Below are positions 23,206 to 31,027 of a stretch of DNA of 54,641 nt, one piece after another. This DNA comes from an uncultured Oscillibacter sp. Its GTDB lineage: Bacteria; Bacillota; Clostridia; Oscillospirales; Oscillospiraceae. The notes under the pieces are model-generated. The model saw nothing but the letters and a program-made list of their open reading frames with translations. It was not told where the DNA came from and ran no database searches. The stretch spans positions 590 through 55,230 of the forward strand of contig CAJUQQ010000011.1 of NCBI GenBank assembly GCA_910588175.1, read 5' to 3'. Position 1 is the first letter of the stretch; each line of letters opens with the position of its first letter. The translations under genes and the position numbers were made by a program.

Positions 23206-25110
23206 ATGAACCGGCAGGAAGCCGCGGCGCAGTACGCCGCCGCGCTGAAGCAGGGCCGCAAGGCCTATAAGGAGGCCCTGGTCCGGGGCCGCTACCCCTA
23301 TCCCCAGGTTTTGGACGAGATCATCAGCGACGCCATGGTGGCGGGCCAGACGGAGCTGGGAGTGATGGAAATTCCCATTGACCAGATTGTGGGCACCAAG
23401 ACGGCGGGCCGCCGCTCCGCCTTCTCCCGGGACTTTCTGCCCCTGCTGGACCCGGACACGGAGTTTGCCGGGAAGTGGATGAGCCTCTGCGAGGCCCACC
23501 TGGGGGACGGGGGCATCCGGGACCCCATCCGGTGCTATGAGTATTTCGGCCGCTTTTACGTCCAGGAGGGGAACAAGCGGGTCAGCGTCCTGCGGAGCTA
23601 TGACGCGCCGACGATTTCCGCCTACGTCATCCGCATGATTCCCGTTTGGACGGAGGACCCGGCCGCCGCGGCCTACTACGAGTTCATGCAGTCCTTCCCC
23701 AAGACCAAGCTCTACCGGACCCGGTTTACCCGGGCGGGGAGCTTCGTCAAGCTCCAGAAGGCCCTGGGCTATGAGCCGGACCACGTCTGGACGGAGGACG
23801 AGCGCCGCCGCTTCACCGCGGGCTACACCTATTTTCAGGAGCCCTTTTTGAAGCTGGGGGGCGGGGAGCTGCCCATCACCACGGCGGACGCCATGCTGGT
23901 GTGGCTGAAGGTTTACCGCTTTGACGATCTCATCGCCCTGCCCTCGGCGGAGCTCGCCAAGAGCGTCAAGGCCGTCTGGGCGGACATCAAGGCCCTCTCC
24001 GGGCCCATCGCCGTCCTCACGGACACGCCGGAGGCCAAGGAGGAGGGCAACCTCCTGGGCCGCCTGTTCAAGCCCCGGCAGCTGGGACGGCTGCGGGCGG
24101 CCTTCATCAGCGACCAGCTGCCGGAGCAGAGCGACTGGGCCCGGGCCCACGACCTGGGCCGGGAGTATCTGGAGACGGTGCTGGAGGGCCGGGTGGAGAC
24201 CGAGGTGTTCTACGGCGTCCACCCCGGGGAGGAGGCGGAGGCCGCCATGGAGGAGGCCATCCGGCGGGGGGCCCAGCTCCTCTTCGCCATCACGCCGCCG
24301 CTGATCGGGGCCTGCCGGAAGACGGCGGCCCGGCACCCGGAGGTCCACATTCTGAACTGCTCCGTCTCCATGCCCTACGCCGGGGTCCGCACCTACTACA
24401 GCCGCATTTACGAGGCGAAGTATATCGCCGGGGCCATCGCCGGGGCCCTGAGCCGCAGCGGCCGCATCGGGTATGTGGCCAGCAACCCCATCTTCGGCGT
24501 TCCCGCCAGCATCAACGCCTTTGCCCTGGGGGCCCAGCTGACCAATCCCCGGGCGGAGATCACCCTTCGCTGGTCCTGTGTGGAGGAGGACGCCATGGAC
24601 GCCCTGGCCTGGGAGGGGGTCTCCCTGATCTCCAACCGGGACATCCCCACGCCGGACCGCATCCGGGAGCCCTGGGGCCTGTGCCGCATTGAGGACGGGA
24701 AGTTCCACTCCCTGGCCTCCCCCTACTGGCACTGGGGCAACGTCTATACCAACCTGATTCGGGGCATTCTCTCCGGCGGGTGGGAGGCCCTGGCCGCGCC
24801 GGAGGGCCAGGCGGTGAATTACTGGTGGGGCATGGACATCCGGTCGGTGGACATTCTGCTGGGGGACGATCTTCCCGCCGGCGTCCGCCAGCTGGCGGCC
24901 ATCCTCCGCCGGGGCATCATCGACGGGTCCGTCCAGCCCTTCCCGGAGGCCACGCCGGAGAAAATACTCCACATGGACACCCTTCTGGACTGCGTCCACG
25001 GCAGCATTCCCCCGTATGAGGACCTGCTGCCCATGGCCCGGCCCATCGCGCGGCTCCAGGGCGTCTACCGGGACGCCATTCCCCCGGAGAAGGAGGACCC
25101 GATCCTGTGA
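23206..25110 (+). CDS. ParB-like/BMP (PnrA-like) fusion protein, cytoplasmic
   Basis: A 634-residue protein joining two ligand-binding modules. Residues ~50-150 resemble a ParB/Srx-like domain: MEIPIDQIVGTKTAGRRSAF, then YEYFGRFYVQEGNKRVSVLR with the EGNKRV motif. Residues ~295-600 resemble BMP/PnrA-type basic membrane lipoprotein sensors: RAAFISDQLPEQSDW, GAQLLFAITPPLIGA, YEAKYIAGAIAGALSRSGRIG (in part) and NVYTNLIRGIL. Unlike true BMP transport receptors it has no signal peptide or lipobox, so it should be intracellular. Its stop overlaps the GTG start of a metallophosphoesterase. I infer a nucleoside- or nucleotide-sensing role; no direct evidence fixes the ligand. Confidence 0.75.
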   Translation: MNRQEAAAQYAAALKQGRKAYKEALVRGRYPYPQVLDEIISDAMVAGQTELGVMEIPIDQIVGTKTAGRRSAFSRDFLPLLDPDTEFAGKWMSLCEAHLGDGGIRDPIRCYEYFGRFYVQEGNKRVSVLRSYDAPTISAYVIRMIPVWTEDPAAAAYYEFMQSFPKTKLYRTRFTRAGSFVKLQKALGYEPDHVWTEDERRRFTAGYTYFQEPFLKLGGGELPITTADAMLVWLKVYRFDDLIALPSAELAKSVKAVWADIKALSGPIAVLTDTPEAKEEGNLLGRLFKPRQLGRLRAAFISDQLPEQSDWARAHDLGREYLETVLEGRVETEVFYGVHPGEEAEAAMEEAIRRGAQLLFAITPPLIGACRKTAARHPEVHILNCSVSMPYAGVRTYYSRIYEAKYIAGAIAGALSRSGRIGYVASNPIFGVPASINAFALGAQLTNPRAEITLRWSCVEEDAMDALAWEGVSLISNRDIPTPDRIREPWGLCRIEDGKFHSLASPYWHWGNVYTNLIRGILSGGWEALAAPEGQAVNYWWGMDIRSVDILLGDDLPAGVRQLAAILRRGIIDGSVQPFPEATPEKILHMDTLLDCVHGSIPPYEDLLPMARPIARLQGVYRDAIPPEKEDPIL

Positions 25111-25721
25111 AGCTGCTGTTACTGTCCGATAAAGAGAGCGAATATCTGTGGGACTACTACCGCCCGGGCCGCTTGAAGGACATTGACCTCATTCTCTCCT
25201 GCGGCGACCTGAGCTCGAAATACCTCACCTTTCTGGTGACGATGGCGGGAAGGCCCCTGCTCTATGTCCATGGCAACCACGACAAAACCTATGACCAGCA
25301 CCCCCCGGAGGGCTGCGACTGCGTGGAGGACCGTCTGGTGACGGTGGGGGGGCTCCGGATTCTGGGCCTGGGGGGGAGCATCCGCTACAGCGGGGGCCCC
25401 CACCAGTACACGGAGCGCCAGATGGCCCGCCGGGTCCGGCGGCTGCGCTACCGCCTCTGGCGGGCGGGAGGCGTGGACATTGTGCTGACCCACTCGCCCA
25501 TGCTGGGCTACGGAGACGGGGAGGACTATGCCCACCAGGGGTTTGAGAGCCTGCTGGCCCTGGTGGACAAGTATCACCCCCAGTATTTGATTCACGGGCA
25601 CGTCCACGCGAATTACGGCTGTCACCTGCCCCGGGTGCTCCAGCGGGGGGAGACGACCATCATCAACGCCTACGAGCGCTATGTGCTGGACCTGGAAAAT
25701 CCCCCCGCGCCGGAAGGATAA
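25107..25721 (+). CDS. Metallophosphoesterase of the calcineurin-like fold, atypical motif I
   Basis: A 204-residue phosphoesterase. Metal motifs in order: SDKE (Asp8), CGDLSS (Asp34), GNHD (56-59), THSP (His129) and GHVHANYG (164-171). The usual D-x-H of motif I reads D-K-E, so one metal ligand is changed, a feature to be tested against its closest relatives. Substrate unknown; candidates are phosphodiesters or nucleotides. The GTG start at 25107 overlaps the upstream TGA by 4 nt (GTGA), so translation is coupled to the ParB-like/BMP protein and the pair probably works together. Downstream are tandem repeats. Confidence 0.85.
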   Translation: MKLLLLSDKESEYLWDYYRPGRLKDIDLILSCGDLSSKYLTFLVTMAGRPLLYVHGNHDKTYDQHPPEGCDCVEDRLVTVGGLRILGLGGSIRYSGGPHQYTERQMARRVRRLRYRLWRAGGVDIVLTHSPMLGYGDGEDYAHQGFESLLALVDKYHPQYLIHGHVHANYGCHLPRVLQRGETTIINAYERYVLDLENPPAPEG

Positions 25722-25725
25722 AGCA

Positions 25726-26015
25726 AAAGGGGCCCCCCTCTTTCCGCCCCGCCCCCCACAGCCGCAGGGGTCCCCGGCGGCAGCCGGTTTGCTGCGCAAA
25801 CCGGCGACCCGCCATAAGGAAGACCCACCCCAAAAGAAAAGCCCCCAACAGACCGCAAAACCGCAGGCAAAAGGAAGCCCCCCTCTCTCCGCCCCGCCCC
25901 CCACAGCCGCAGGGGTTCCCGGCGGCAGCCGGTTTGCTGTGCAAACCGGCGACCCGCCATAAGGAAGATCCACCCCCAAGGAAAATCCCCCAACAGACCG
26001 CAAGGAAAAGGGTGT
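25726..26015. repeat. Two tandem ~145-bp repeats with a palindromic core
   Basis: Units at about 25726-25870 and 25871-26015 are offset by 145 bp and close to identical over ~95 bp (ccgccccgccccccacagcc ... gacccgccataaggaaga). Each holds the palindrome GCCGGTTTGC / GCAAACCGGC; a third truncated copy of the palindrome is at 26072-26094. No gene is supported in 25722-26149; the frames open here are low-complexity by-products of the repeats. Confidence 0.85.
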
Positions 26016-26096
26016 GTGCGGGAAAAACCTCTGCGGGTTTTTCCTGCACGATTTCAATAAGCCTGCCGCAGCAGCCGGTTTGCGCAGCAAACCGGA

Positions 26097-26159
26097 GTAC
26101 CCTGCTCCAAAAGAGAAGGACACCGCAAAGCGGTGCCCTTCTTTTTTGGAGCAGGGTAC
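26097..26159. repeat. Near-perfect 30-bp-arm palindrome spanning the 3' end of tRNA-Gly
   Basis: Left arm 26097-26126 and right arm 26130-26159 around a 3-nt AAA loop; only two positions do not match. The right arm contains the last ten bases of the tRNA-Gly gene (26150-26159) and its downstream T-rich hairpin; the left arm is an inverted copy. The inner part (GGACACCGC / GCGGTGCCC, then TTCTTTTTT) acts as a terminator-like hairpin, but the outer part could compete with tRNA acceptor folding. Confidence 0.9.
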
Positions 26160-26220
26160 GGGAATCGAACCCGCCTCCACGGCTTGGGAAGCCGTTGTAC
26201 TACCGATGTACTAACCCTGC
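26150..26220 (-). tRNA. tRNA-Gly (anticodon CCC)
   Basis: Minus-strand cloverleaf: acceptor GCAGGGT / ACCCTGC, anticodon arm ACGGC-TTCCCAA-GCCGT (CCC), T-arm GCGGG-TTCGATT-CCCGT, discriminator T. CCA is not encoded. The gene is solitary, with its own promoter at 26245-26273. Confidence 0.95.
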
Positions 26221-26244
26221 GGATGGAATTGTGACAACACGATT

Positions 26245-26273
26245 ATTATAAACGAAGGCGCGGGAAAAATCAA
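26245..26273 (-). promoter_or_regulatory. Promoter of tRNA-Gly(CCC)
   Basis: Minus strand: -35 TTGATT (26273-26268), 17-bp spacer, -10 TATAAT (26250-26245), 25 bp before the tRNA. Confidence 0.75.
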
Positions 26274-26318
26274 GTCCTTTTCCGCCGGAGATCGAAATTT
26301 TTCCAGCCGGGTCAAGAT

Positions 26319-26353
26319 GGGCAAACGGCGGTTTTCCGTACCGCCGTTTGCCT
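26319..26353. terminator. Hairpin after the unknown helical protein gene
   Basis: GGCAAACGGCGG / CCGCCGTTTGCC arms, 11 bp beyond the minus-strand stop at 26364. There is no T-run, so a weak or Rho-assisted 3' end. Confidence 0.5.
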
Positions 26354-26363
26354 GACTCTCCGG

Positions 26364-27242
26364 TTACTGGAAGCGCAGGGTTTGGCCCGTGAGCTTCATC
26401 CGCGCGGTGTCGAGGATTCGATGGGACGTTTCCATCTGGGAGGCGAAGAAATTGTGACTGGTGTTCCCGTCAAAGATGGAGGTGCTTCCGGCGGGTTCCG
26501 CGAATTGTTTGCCGCCTGTCATCTCCCGATAGGCGTCCTCTACGTTCTGCTTCATGCCGTCCAGGGTCTTGGACGCGTTTTCCAGCGCCTCCATGATTTC
26601 CCGGGGGTCGCCGGACAGATTGGAAAGCCCCAGGGATTCGGCGGAAAGCGAATGGAGCTGGTTGTCCATGGCCGCCGACGCCAGCCCGCCGGACAGCCGG
26701 TCATACTCGTCCACGGTGGAGCGGTGGGGGTTGATGTGGCTGTGAAGGATATCGGTATAGTCGGATTGGATGCTCTGCTTGTAGTTGTGCAGATACGTCT
26801 CCGCCAGCTCTTTGGTCATGGCGGGGTCGCTGTGCGTGCCGGTGCCGTTCAGATAGTTTTCCAGCTCGGAAATCTTCGACATGGTATACCGCAGTTTGGA
26901 TTTTGCGTAGTCGATCACATCGGACGCCGTCTGGAGGCCGTCTCTCTGTGCCGAAAGCGCCTGCTCCGCCCACTCCTCTTTCGTGAACATTTCCGGCGCG
27001 TATTTCCGGGGGCCCAAAGCGGCCTCCGGCTTCTTGGCCCCGTCGGCTTTTTCGGCCTTGGCGGCGTCCAGCAGCTCCAGGGCCTTTTGGCTCCATTCCA
27101 CCGTGTCGTGGTTTTTCCTGCCGCCATAATTGGCGTTGATCTGCTGAATGACCTTTTGCAGCCCGGCGTCCGGCCCCATCCCGCCTTGCAGGGGATTCTG
27201 CGGCTGAAATAGATTCTGGGCGCTGGTCAGGTGTACGACCAT
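26364..27242 (-). CDS. Unrecognised helical protein
   Basis: A 292-residue soluble protein I do not recognise. It has no signal peptide or membrane segment. After a Gln/Asn-rich start (HLTSAQNLFQPQNPLQGGMG) it is predicted mostly helical and charged, with coiled-coil-like stretches (DVIDYAKSKLRYTMSKISEL, EIMEALENASKTLDGMKQNV). The C-terminus is polar (GNTSHNFFASQMETSHRI). ATG 27242 has AAGGAGGG 8 nt upstream, and a good promoter lies at 27351-27380; the open frame beyond it to 27440 is rejected. It is alone between tRNA-Gly and the rpsF operon. The pattern suggests a structural or secreted-without-signal protein, but that is a guess. Confidence 0.7.
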   Translation of the reverse strand: MVVHLTSAQNLFQPQNPLQGGMGPDAGLQKVIQQINANYGGRKNHDTVEWSQKALELLDAAKAEKADGAKKPEAALGPRKYAPEMFTKEEWAEQALSAQRDGLQTASDVIDYAKSKLRYTMSKISELENYLNGTGTHSDPAMTKELAETYLHNYKQSIQSDYTDILHSHINPHRSTVDEYDRLSGGLASAAMDNQLHSLSAESLGLSNLSGDPREIMEALENASKTLDGMKQNVEDAYREMTGGKQFAEPAGSTSIFDGNTSHNFFASQMETSHRILDTARMKLTGQTLRFQ

Positions 27243-27350
27243 AAACGTTTCCCTCCTTATGCGAAGAACCCCTCTCGCGGAGGCTCTTGGAACGCGGGCA
27301 GATTCTGGAGCGGATTTCCGTTTGCCCACGGGATTTCGCGGTGCAACCTG

Positions 27351-27380
27351 ATTATAGCAAATGGCCGGTCTCTTTGTCAA
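27351..27380 (-). promoter_or_regulatory. Promoter of the unknown helical protein
   Basis: Minus strand: -35 TTGACA (27380-27375), 18-bp spacer, -10 TATAAT (27356-27351), about 108 bp before the start codon, leaving a long leader with no clear structure. Confidence 0.7.
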
Positions 27381-27423
27381 TAGGCGGAAGGGGGAACGTC
27401 CATTCCCGCGTTTGGAGAGGCAA

Positions 27424-27462
27424 AACGCCTCCCGGCACATTACCGTGCCGGGAGGCGTTCAC
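27424..27462 (-). terminator. Terminator of the rpsF-ssb-rpsR operon
   Basis: Hairpin AACGCCTCCCGGCAC / GTGCCGGGAGGCGTT followed by TTG on the minus strand, about 50 bp after the rpsR stop. Confidence 0.7.
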
Positions 27463-27509
27463 GGACCGGCATGGACCCGTCCCTGGGGACGGGCCGGATG
27501 TCCGCTTCG

Positions 27510-27761
27510 TCAGTCGGTGACGTAGGGCAGCAGGGCGATCTGACGGGACCGCTTGATGGCCTCAGTCAGCTGGCGCTGATGCATGGCGCAGGTGCCGGTG
27601 GTCCGGCGGGGCAGGATCTTGGCCCGCTCGGAGATGAAACGGCGGAGCTTGGCGGCATCCTTATAATCAATATGCTCGCACTTCTCGGCGCAGAACTGGC
27701 AGACCTTGCGGCGCTTGCCCCGCATCGGGCGGGCGGGCCGGGATTCACGATCGAAAGCCAT
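27510..27761 (-). CDS. rpsR: Small ribosomal subunit protein S18
   Basis: An 83-residue ribosomal protein. KVCQFCAEKCEHIDYKDAAK carries the Cys cluster of the C+ form (zinc-binding type) of S18, and LRRFISERAKILPRRTTGTC followed by HQRQLTEAIKRSRQIALLPY is the universal core. It binds the platform of the 30S subunit next to S6. AAAGGAGG precedes the ATG at 27761; the frame upstream is only a shadow of ssb. Last gene of the conserved rpsF-ssb-rpsR operon. Confidence 0.98.
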   Translation of the reverse strand: MAFDRESRPARPMRGKRRKVCQFCAEKCEHIDYKDAAKLRRFISERAKILPRRTTGTCAMHQRQLTEAIKRSRQIALLPYVTD

Positions 27762-27816
27762 GGAATTTCCTCCTTTATTCCGGTGTCCGGAGGGGACCCT
27801 CCGAAACCCATCAAAC

Positions 27817-28284
27817 TTAAAACGGCAGCTCGCCGTCCTCCTCGCCGATCTCGGCGAATTCAGACCCTCCTCCAAATCCGGCGGCGGGAGCCCGGCGGTC
27901 ACCGGCGGGCGCGCCGTAGGCGGGGGGCGCTCCGTAAGAGGAGCCGCCGTAATCGCCGCCGTCCCGTTTGGAGTCCCCGAAGTAGACGTTGTCGGCCACG
28001 ACCTCGGCGCTGCGGCGCTTGCCGCCGTCCCGGTCGGTCCAGTCGCGGATCTGCAGGCGGCCCTCCACCACGGCCATGCGGCCCTTGGCGAAGTATTTGC
28101 TGACGAATTCCGCGGTGCCGCGCCAGGCCACCACGTCGATGAAATCCGTCTCCTTCTCGCCGCTCTGGGACTTGAAGTCCCGGTCGCAGGCGATGGAGAA
28201 GGATGTGACGGCGGTGCCGCTCTGGGTGCGGCGCAGTTCGGGGTCACGGGTCAAACGGCCCATGAGAATGATCTTGTTCAGCAT
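27817..28284 (-). CDS. ssb: Single-stranded DNA-binding protein
   Basis: A 155-residue SSB. The OB-fold (about 1-105) is clear: MLNKIILMGRLTRDPELRRT, TSFSIACDRDF, ETDFIDVVAWRGTAEFV and RMAVVEGRLQIRDW. A Gly/Tyr/Ala-rich linker follows, then the acidic tip EEDGELPF that recruits replication and repair partners. It protects single-stranded DNA during replication and recombination. It lies in the middle of the rpsF-ssb-rpsR operon, 12 nt after rpsF. Confidence 0.98.
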   Translation of the reverse strand: MLNKIILMGRLTRDPELRRTQSGTAVTSFSIACDRDFKSQSGEKETDFIDVVAWRGTAEFVSKYFAKGRMAVVEGRLQIRDWTDRDGGKRRSAEVVADNVYFGDSKRDGGDYGGSSYGAPPAYGAPAGDRRAPAAGFGGGSEFAEIGEEDGELPF

Positions 28285-28296
28285 CCGGGGTCCTCC

Positions 28297-28593
28297 TTAC
28301 TCGCCCTTGCAGACGATCAGGGAACGCATGATGCCGTCGGTGATACCGAGAACGCGGTCCAGCTCCTTGGGGAAGGACGGCTCGCTGGTGAAGCTCATCA
28401 GCACGTAGTAGCCATCGTTCTTGTAGTCAATGGGATAGGCGAGACGCCGGGCGCCCCACTCCTCCACCTCGACGGCGGAACCGTTCTGCTCAGCCAGGGT
28501 CTTGAACTTCGCGACCAGGGCGGCGATGTTCTCCTCCCCCTGTGCAGGGTCGATGATATACACGACCTCATAATTGGCAGTAACCTTTGCCAT
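28297..28593 (-). CDS. rpsF: Small ribosomal subunit protein S6
   Basis: A 98-residue S6: ANYEVVYIIDPAQGEENIAA, EWGARRLAYPIDYKNDGYYV and the C-terminal LGITDGIMRSLIV. It binds the 30S platform as a heterodimer with S18. AAAAGGAGGT sits 7 nt before the ATG at 28593. First gene of the operon, with a consensus promoter at 28671-28698. Confidence 0.98.
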   Translation of the reverse strand: MAKVTANYEVVYIIDPAQGEENIAALVAKFKTLAEQNGSAVEVEEWGARRLAYPIDYKNDGYYVLMSFTSEPSFPKELDRVLGITDGIMRSLIVCKGE

Positions 28594-28670
28594 GTTTGCA
28601 CCTCCTTTTGGACAAATGGCCCTCATTCTCCGATGAGAGCAAGGATATGCCTGCGGCTGCAAGCCTACTT

Positions 28671-28698
28671 ATTATATCGGAATTTGTGGAAATGTCAA
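28671..28698 (-). promoter_or_regulatory. rpsF operon promoter and leader
   Basis: Minus strand: -35 TTGACA (28698-28693), 16-bp spacer, -10 TATAAT (28676-28671). The ~70-nt leader (28594-28664) includes GCAGCCGCAGGC and a CTCTCAT / ATGAGGG hairpin. Many bacterial rpsF leaders bind the S6:S18 complex through a CCG in a bulge; a CCG is present, but the fit is not certain. Confidence 0.7.
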
Positions 28699-28732
28699 GG
28701 AAAACTTTCACACCGGCAGGGCCCGCATTTAA

Positions 28733-31012
28733 TCATGAGGAGGCGCGGGAGGCGGTCTCTGCGGCAAGGGCGGCGGAAACGCCTTCCGCTTCCGGGACGG
28801 CTTCCGCTTCCGCGCCGGGGAGGGCTTCCGGGACGGCTTCCGCGCCGGGGGCGGATTCCGGGGCGGGGGGCGTTTCCCCGGCGGGCAGAGCCTCTCCGGC
28901 GGGAAGCGCATCCCCAGTGGGCAGAGCCTCCCCGGCGGGGACGGGGTCCGGCGTCTTCCAGCGGTAGCTGGTCTTTTGGAACAGCGGCTCGCAGACGCAG
29001 AGGATGGCGGGCATCAGGAAGATGCTGACCAGCGCCGAGATCAGCGCGCCCCGGGCCAGCATGACGCAGATGGCCCCGATCAGGTCGATGGAGGAGACGA
29101 AGGACACCCCCAGCGTGGCGCAGAAGAGGACCAGCGCGCTGGTGACGATGGACCCGTCGGAAGAGGCGGCGGCGGCGCGGATGGCCTCCTCCCGGCCGAG
29201 GCCCTTTTTCAGCTCCTCCTGGAAGCGGGAGGTCATCAAGATGGCGTAATCCACCGTGGCCCCCAGCTGGACGCAGCTGATGATGGTGGGGGCGATGAAG
29301 GGAATCTCCGTGCCCAGGAAATAGCAGCAGCCCTGGTTGAGGAAGATGGCCAGCTCAATGGTGGCCACCAGCACCGCCGGAACGGAGACGGAGCGGAAGA
29401 CGGCGGCGATGATGAGGAAGATGGCGGCCACGGAGATGTAATTGGTCACCTGGAAGTCCACCGCCGAGGTGTCGATCAGGTCCCGGTACATGGCCCCCTC
29501 GCCGGTGACCATGGCGGCGGGGTCATAGCGGAACAGGATGTCGTTCATGGCGTCCAGCTGGGCCGCCACCTGGTCCGTGGCCGGGTCATAGCCGGAGTTG
29601 ATCATCATCAGCTGCCAGCCCTCCTGGCGGAGCATGTTTTTCACGTCCTCCGGAATGAAGAAGTCCGGAATGCCGGTTCCCAGCAGCTTGTGATAGGAGA
29701 CCACGGAGGTGACGCCGGGGACCTTCTCCAGCTGCCGCTCCAGCTCCCCCATGTCCGCGGCGCTGAGATCGTCCCGGAGGACCACAAAGTGGCTGGTGGC
29801 CATGCCGAAGCCGTCCTTCAGCTTCTCGTTGCTGACGATGGAGGGCAGGTCCCGGGGCAGGGACTCATCCAGCTTGTAGTAGATGTCCGCGTGCCGCTGG
29901 GCGTAAACCGCCGGGAACGCCAGCAGCACCGTCAGAACCACCAGGGGGACCTTGTGCCGGAGGACGAAGCCGTTTACCCGGTCAAAGGAGGGAATCAGGG
30001 TCTTGTGCCTGTGCCGGTCGATCTGCCTGTCGAAGAGCAGCACCAGGGAGGGCAGGACCAGAATCACCGTGGCCACGCCCAGGACCACGCCCTTTGCCAT
30101 GACGATGCCGATGTCCCGGCCCAGGGTCAGCCGCATGAAGCACAGGGCCAGAAAGCCCGCGATGGTGGTCAGGCTGGAGCCGAAGAGGGACCGGAAGGCG
30201 GCGGCGATGGCCTGGGCCATGGCGTCCCGCTTGTCGCTGTAATGGGAGCGCTCCTCCTCGTAGCGGTGGTAGAGGAAGATGGAGTAGTCCATGGTGACGC
30301 CCAATTGCAGGACGGCGGCGATGGCCTTGGTGATGTAGGAAATCTGGCCCAGGAAGATGTTGCTGCCGAAGTTGTACACCACGGCCATGCCGATGCTGGC
30401 CAGGTACACGAAGGGCAGGACGGTGGATTCCAGGGTGACGCTCATGGCCGCCAGGGCCAGCAGCACGGCCAGCCCCACGAAGATGGGCAGCTCCCCGTCC
30501 ATCACGTCCCGGGTGTCCTTGATGACCACGGAGAAGCCCGCCAGGAAGCAGCGCTCGTTGCAGAGCTTCCGCACCTGGCGGATGGACTCCATGGTTTCGT
30601 CGGAGGCCCCGGGGTGGTCGTACTGGATGAGCATCATGGTGGCCTGGCCGGAGAAGAACAGGTCCCGGAGGTCCGCCGGAATCATCTCCACCGGCACCTG
30701 GATGCCCACCAGGTTGCTGATCCACACGGCGCTGGACACGCCGGGGACCTTCCGGATGTCCTGTATCAGCCGGTTGGTGTAGCCCGCCGGCATGCCCTCC
30801 ACGATGAGCATGCTGGTGGCCGCCATCTGGAAGGGCTCCTCCAGCAGTTGCTCGCCCTGGGAGGAGGGCAGGTCTTGGGGCAGGTAAGACAGGATGTCGT
30901 AGTTGATGCGGGTGGCGGCGTAGCCGATCACCGAGGGGATCAGCATCAGCAGGGCGGTCAGGGCCACCAGCCTGGGCCTGCGGGTCAGCTTATGGGCGAT
31001 TTTCTCGATCAT
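28733..31012 (-). CDS. MMPL/RND family exporter
   Basis: A 759-residue membrane transporter of the MMPL class. There are two homologous halves, each with one helix, a large outer domain and five more helices: helix 1 at about 15-33, then VFVGLAVLLALAAMSVTLES and GVTMDYSIFLYHRYEEERSH (with the conserved DYS motif), and in half two a matching GATVDYAILMTSRFQEELKK. These Asp-Tyr pairs are the expected proton-relay sites. The C-terminus (about 685-759) is a long Ala/Pro/Glu-rich tail. Such pumps export lipids or other amphiphiles. It starts 15 nt after the coiled-coil protein gene, so the two form an operon. Confidence 0.92.
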   Translation of the reverse strand: MIEKIAHKLTRRPRLVALTALLMLIPSVIGYAATRINYDILSYLPQDLPSSQGEQLLEEPFQMAATSMLIVEGMPAGYTNRLIQDIRKVPGVSSAVWISNLVGIQVPVEMIPADLRDLFFSGQATMMLIQYDHPGASDETMESIRQVRKLCNERCFLAGFSVVIKDTRDVMDGELPIFVGLAVLLALAAMSVTLESTVLPFVYLASIGMAVVYNFGSNIFLGQISYITKAIAAVLQLGVTMDYSIFLYHRYEEERSHYSDKRDAMAQAIAAAFRSLFGSSLTTIAGFLALCFMRLTLGRDIGIVMAKGVVLGVATVILVLPSLVLLFDRQIDRHRHKTLIPSFDRVNGFVLRHKVPLVVLTVLLAFPAVYAQRHADIYYKLDESLPRDLPSIVSNEKLKDGFGMATSHFVVLRDDLSAADMGELERQLEKVPGVTSVVSYHKLLGTGIPDFFIPEDVKNMLRQEGWQLMMINSGYDPATDQVAAQLDAMNDILFRYDPAAMVTGEGAMYRDLIDTSAVDFQVTNYISVAAIFLIIAAVFRSVSVPAVLVATIELAIFLNQGCCYFLGTEIPFIAPTIISCVQLGATVDYAILMTSRFQEELKKGLGREEAIRAAAASSDGSIVTSALVLFCATLGVSFVSSIDLIGAICVMLARGALISALVSIFLMPAILCVCEPLFQKTSYRWKTPDPVPAGEALPTGDALPAGEALPAGETPPAPESAPGAEAVPEALPGAEAEAVPEAEGVSAALAAETASRASS

Positions 31013-31027
31013 GGCGTCTGCCCTCCG

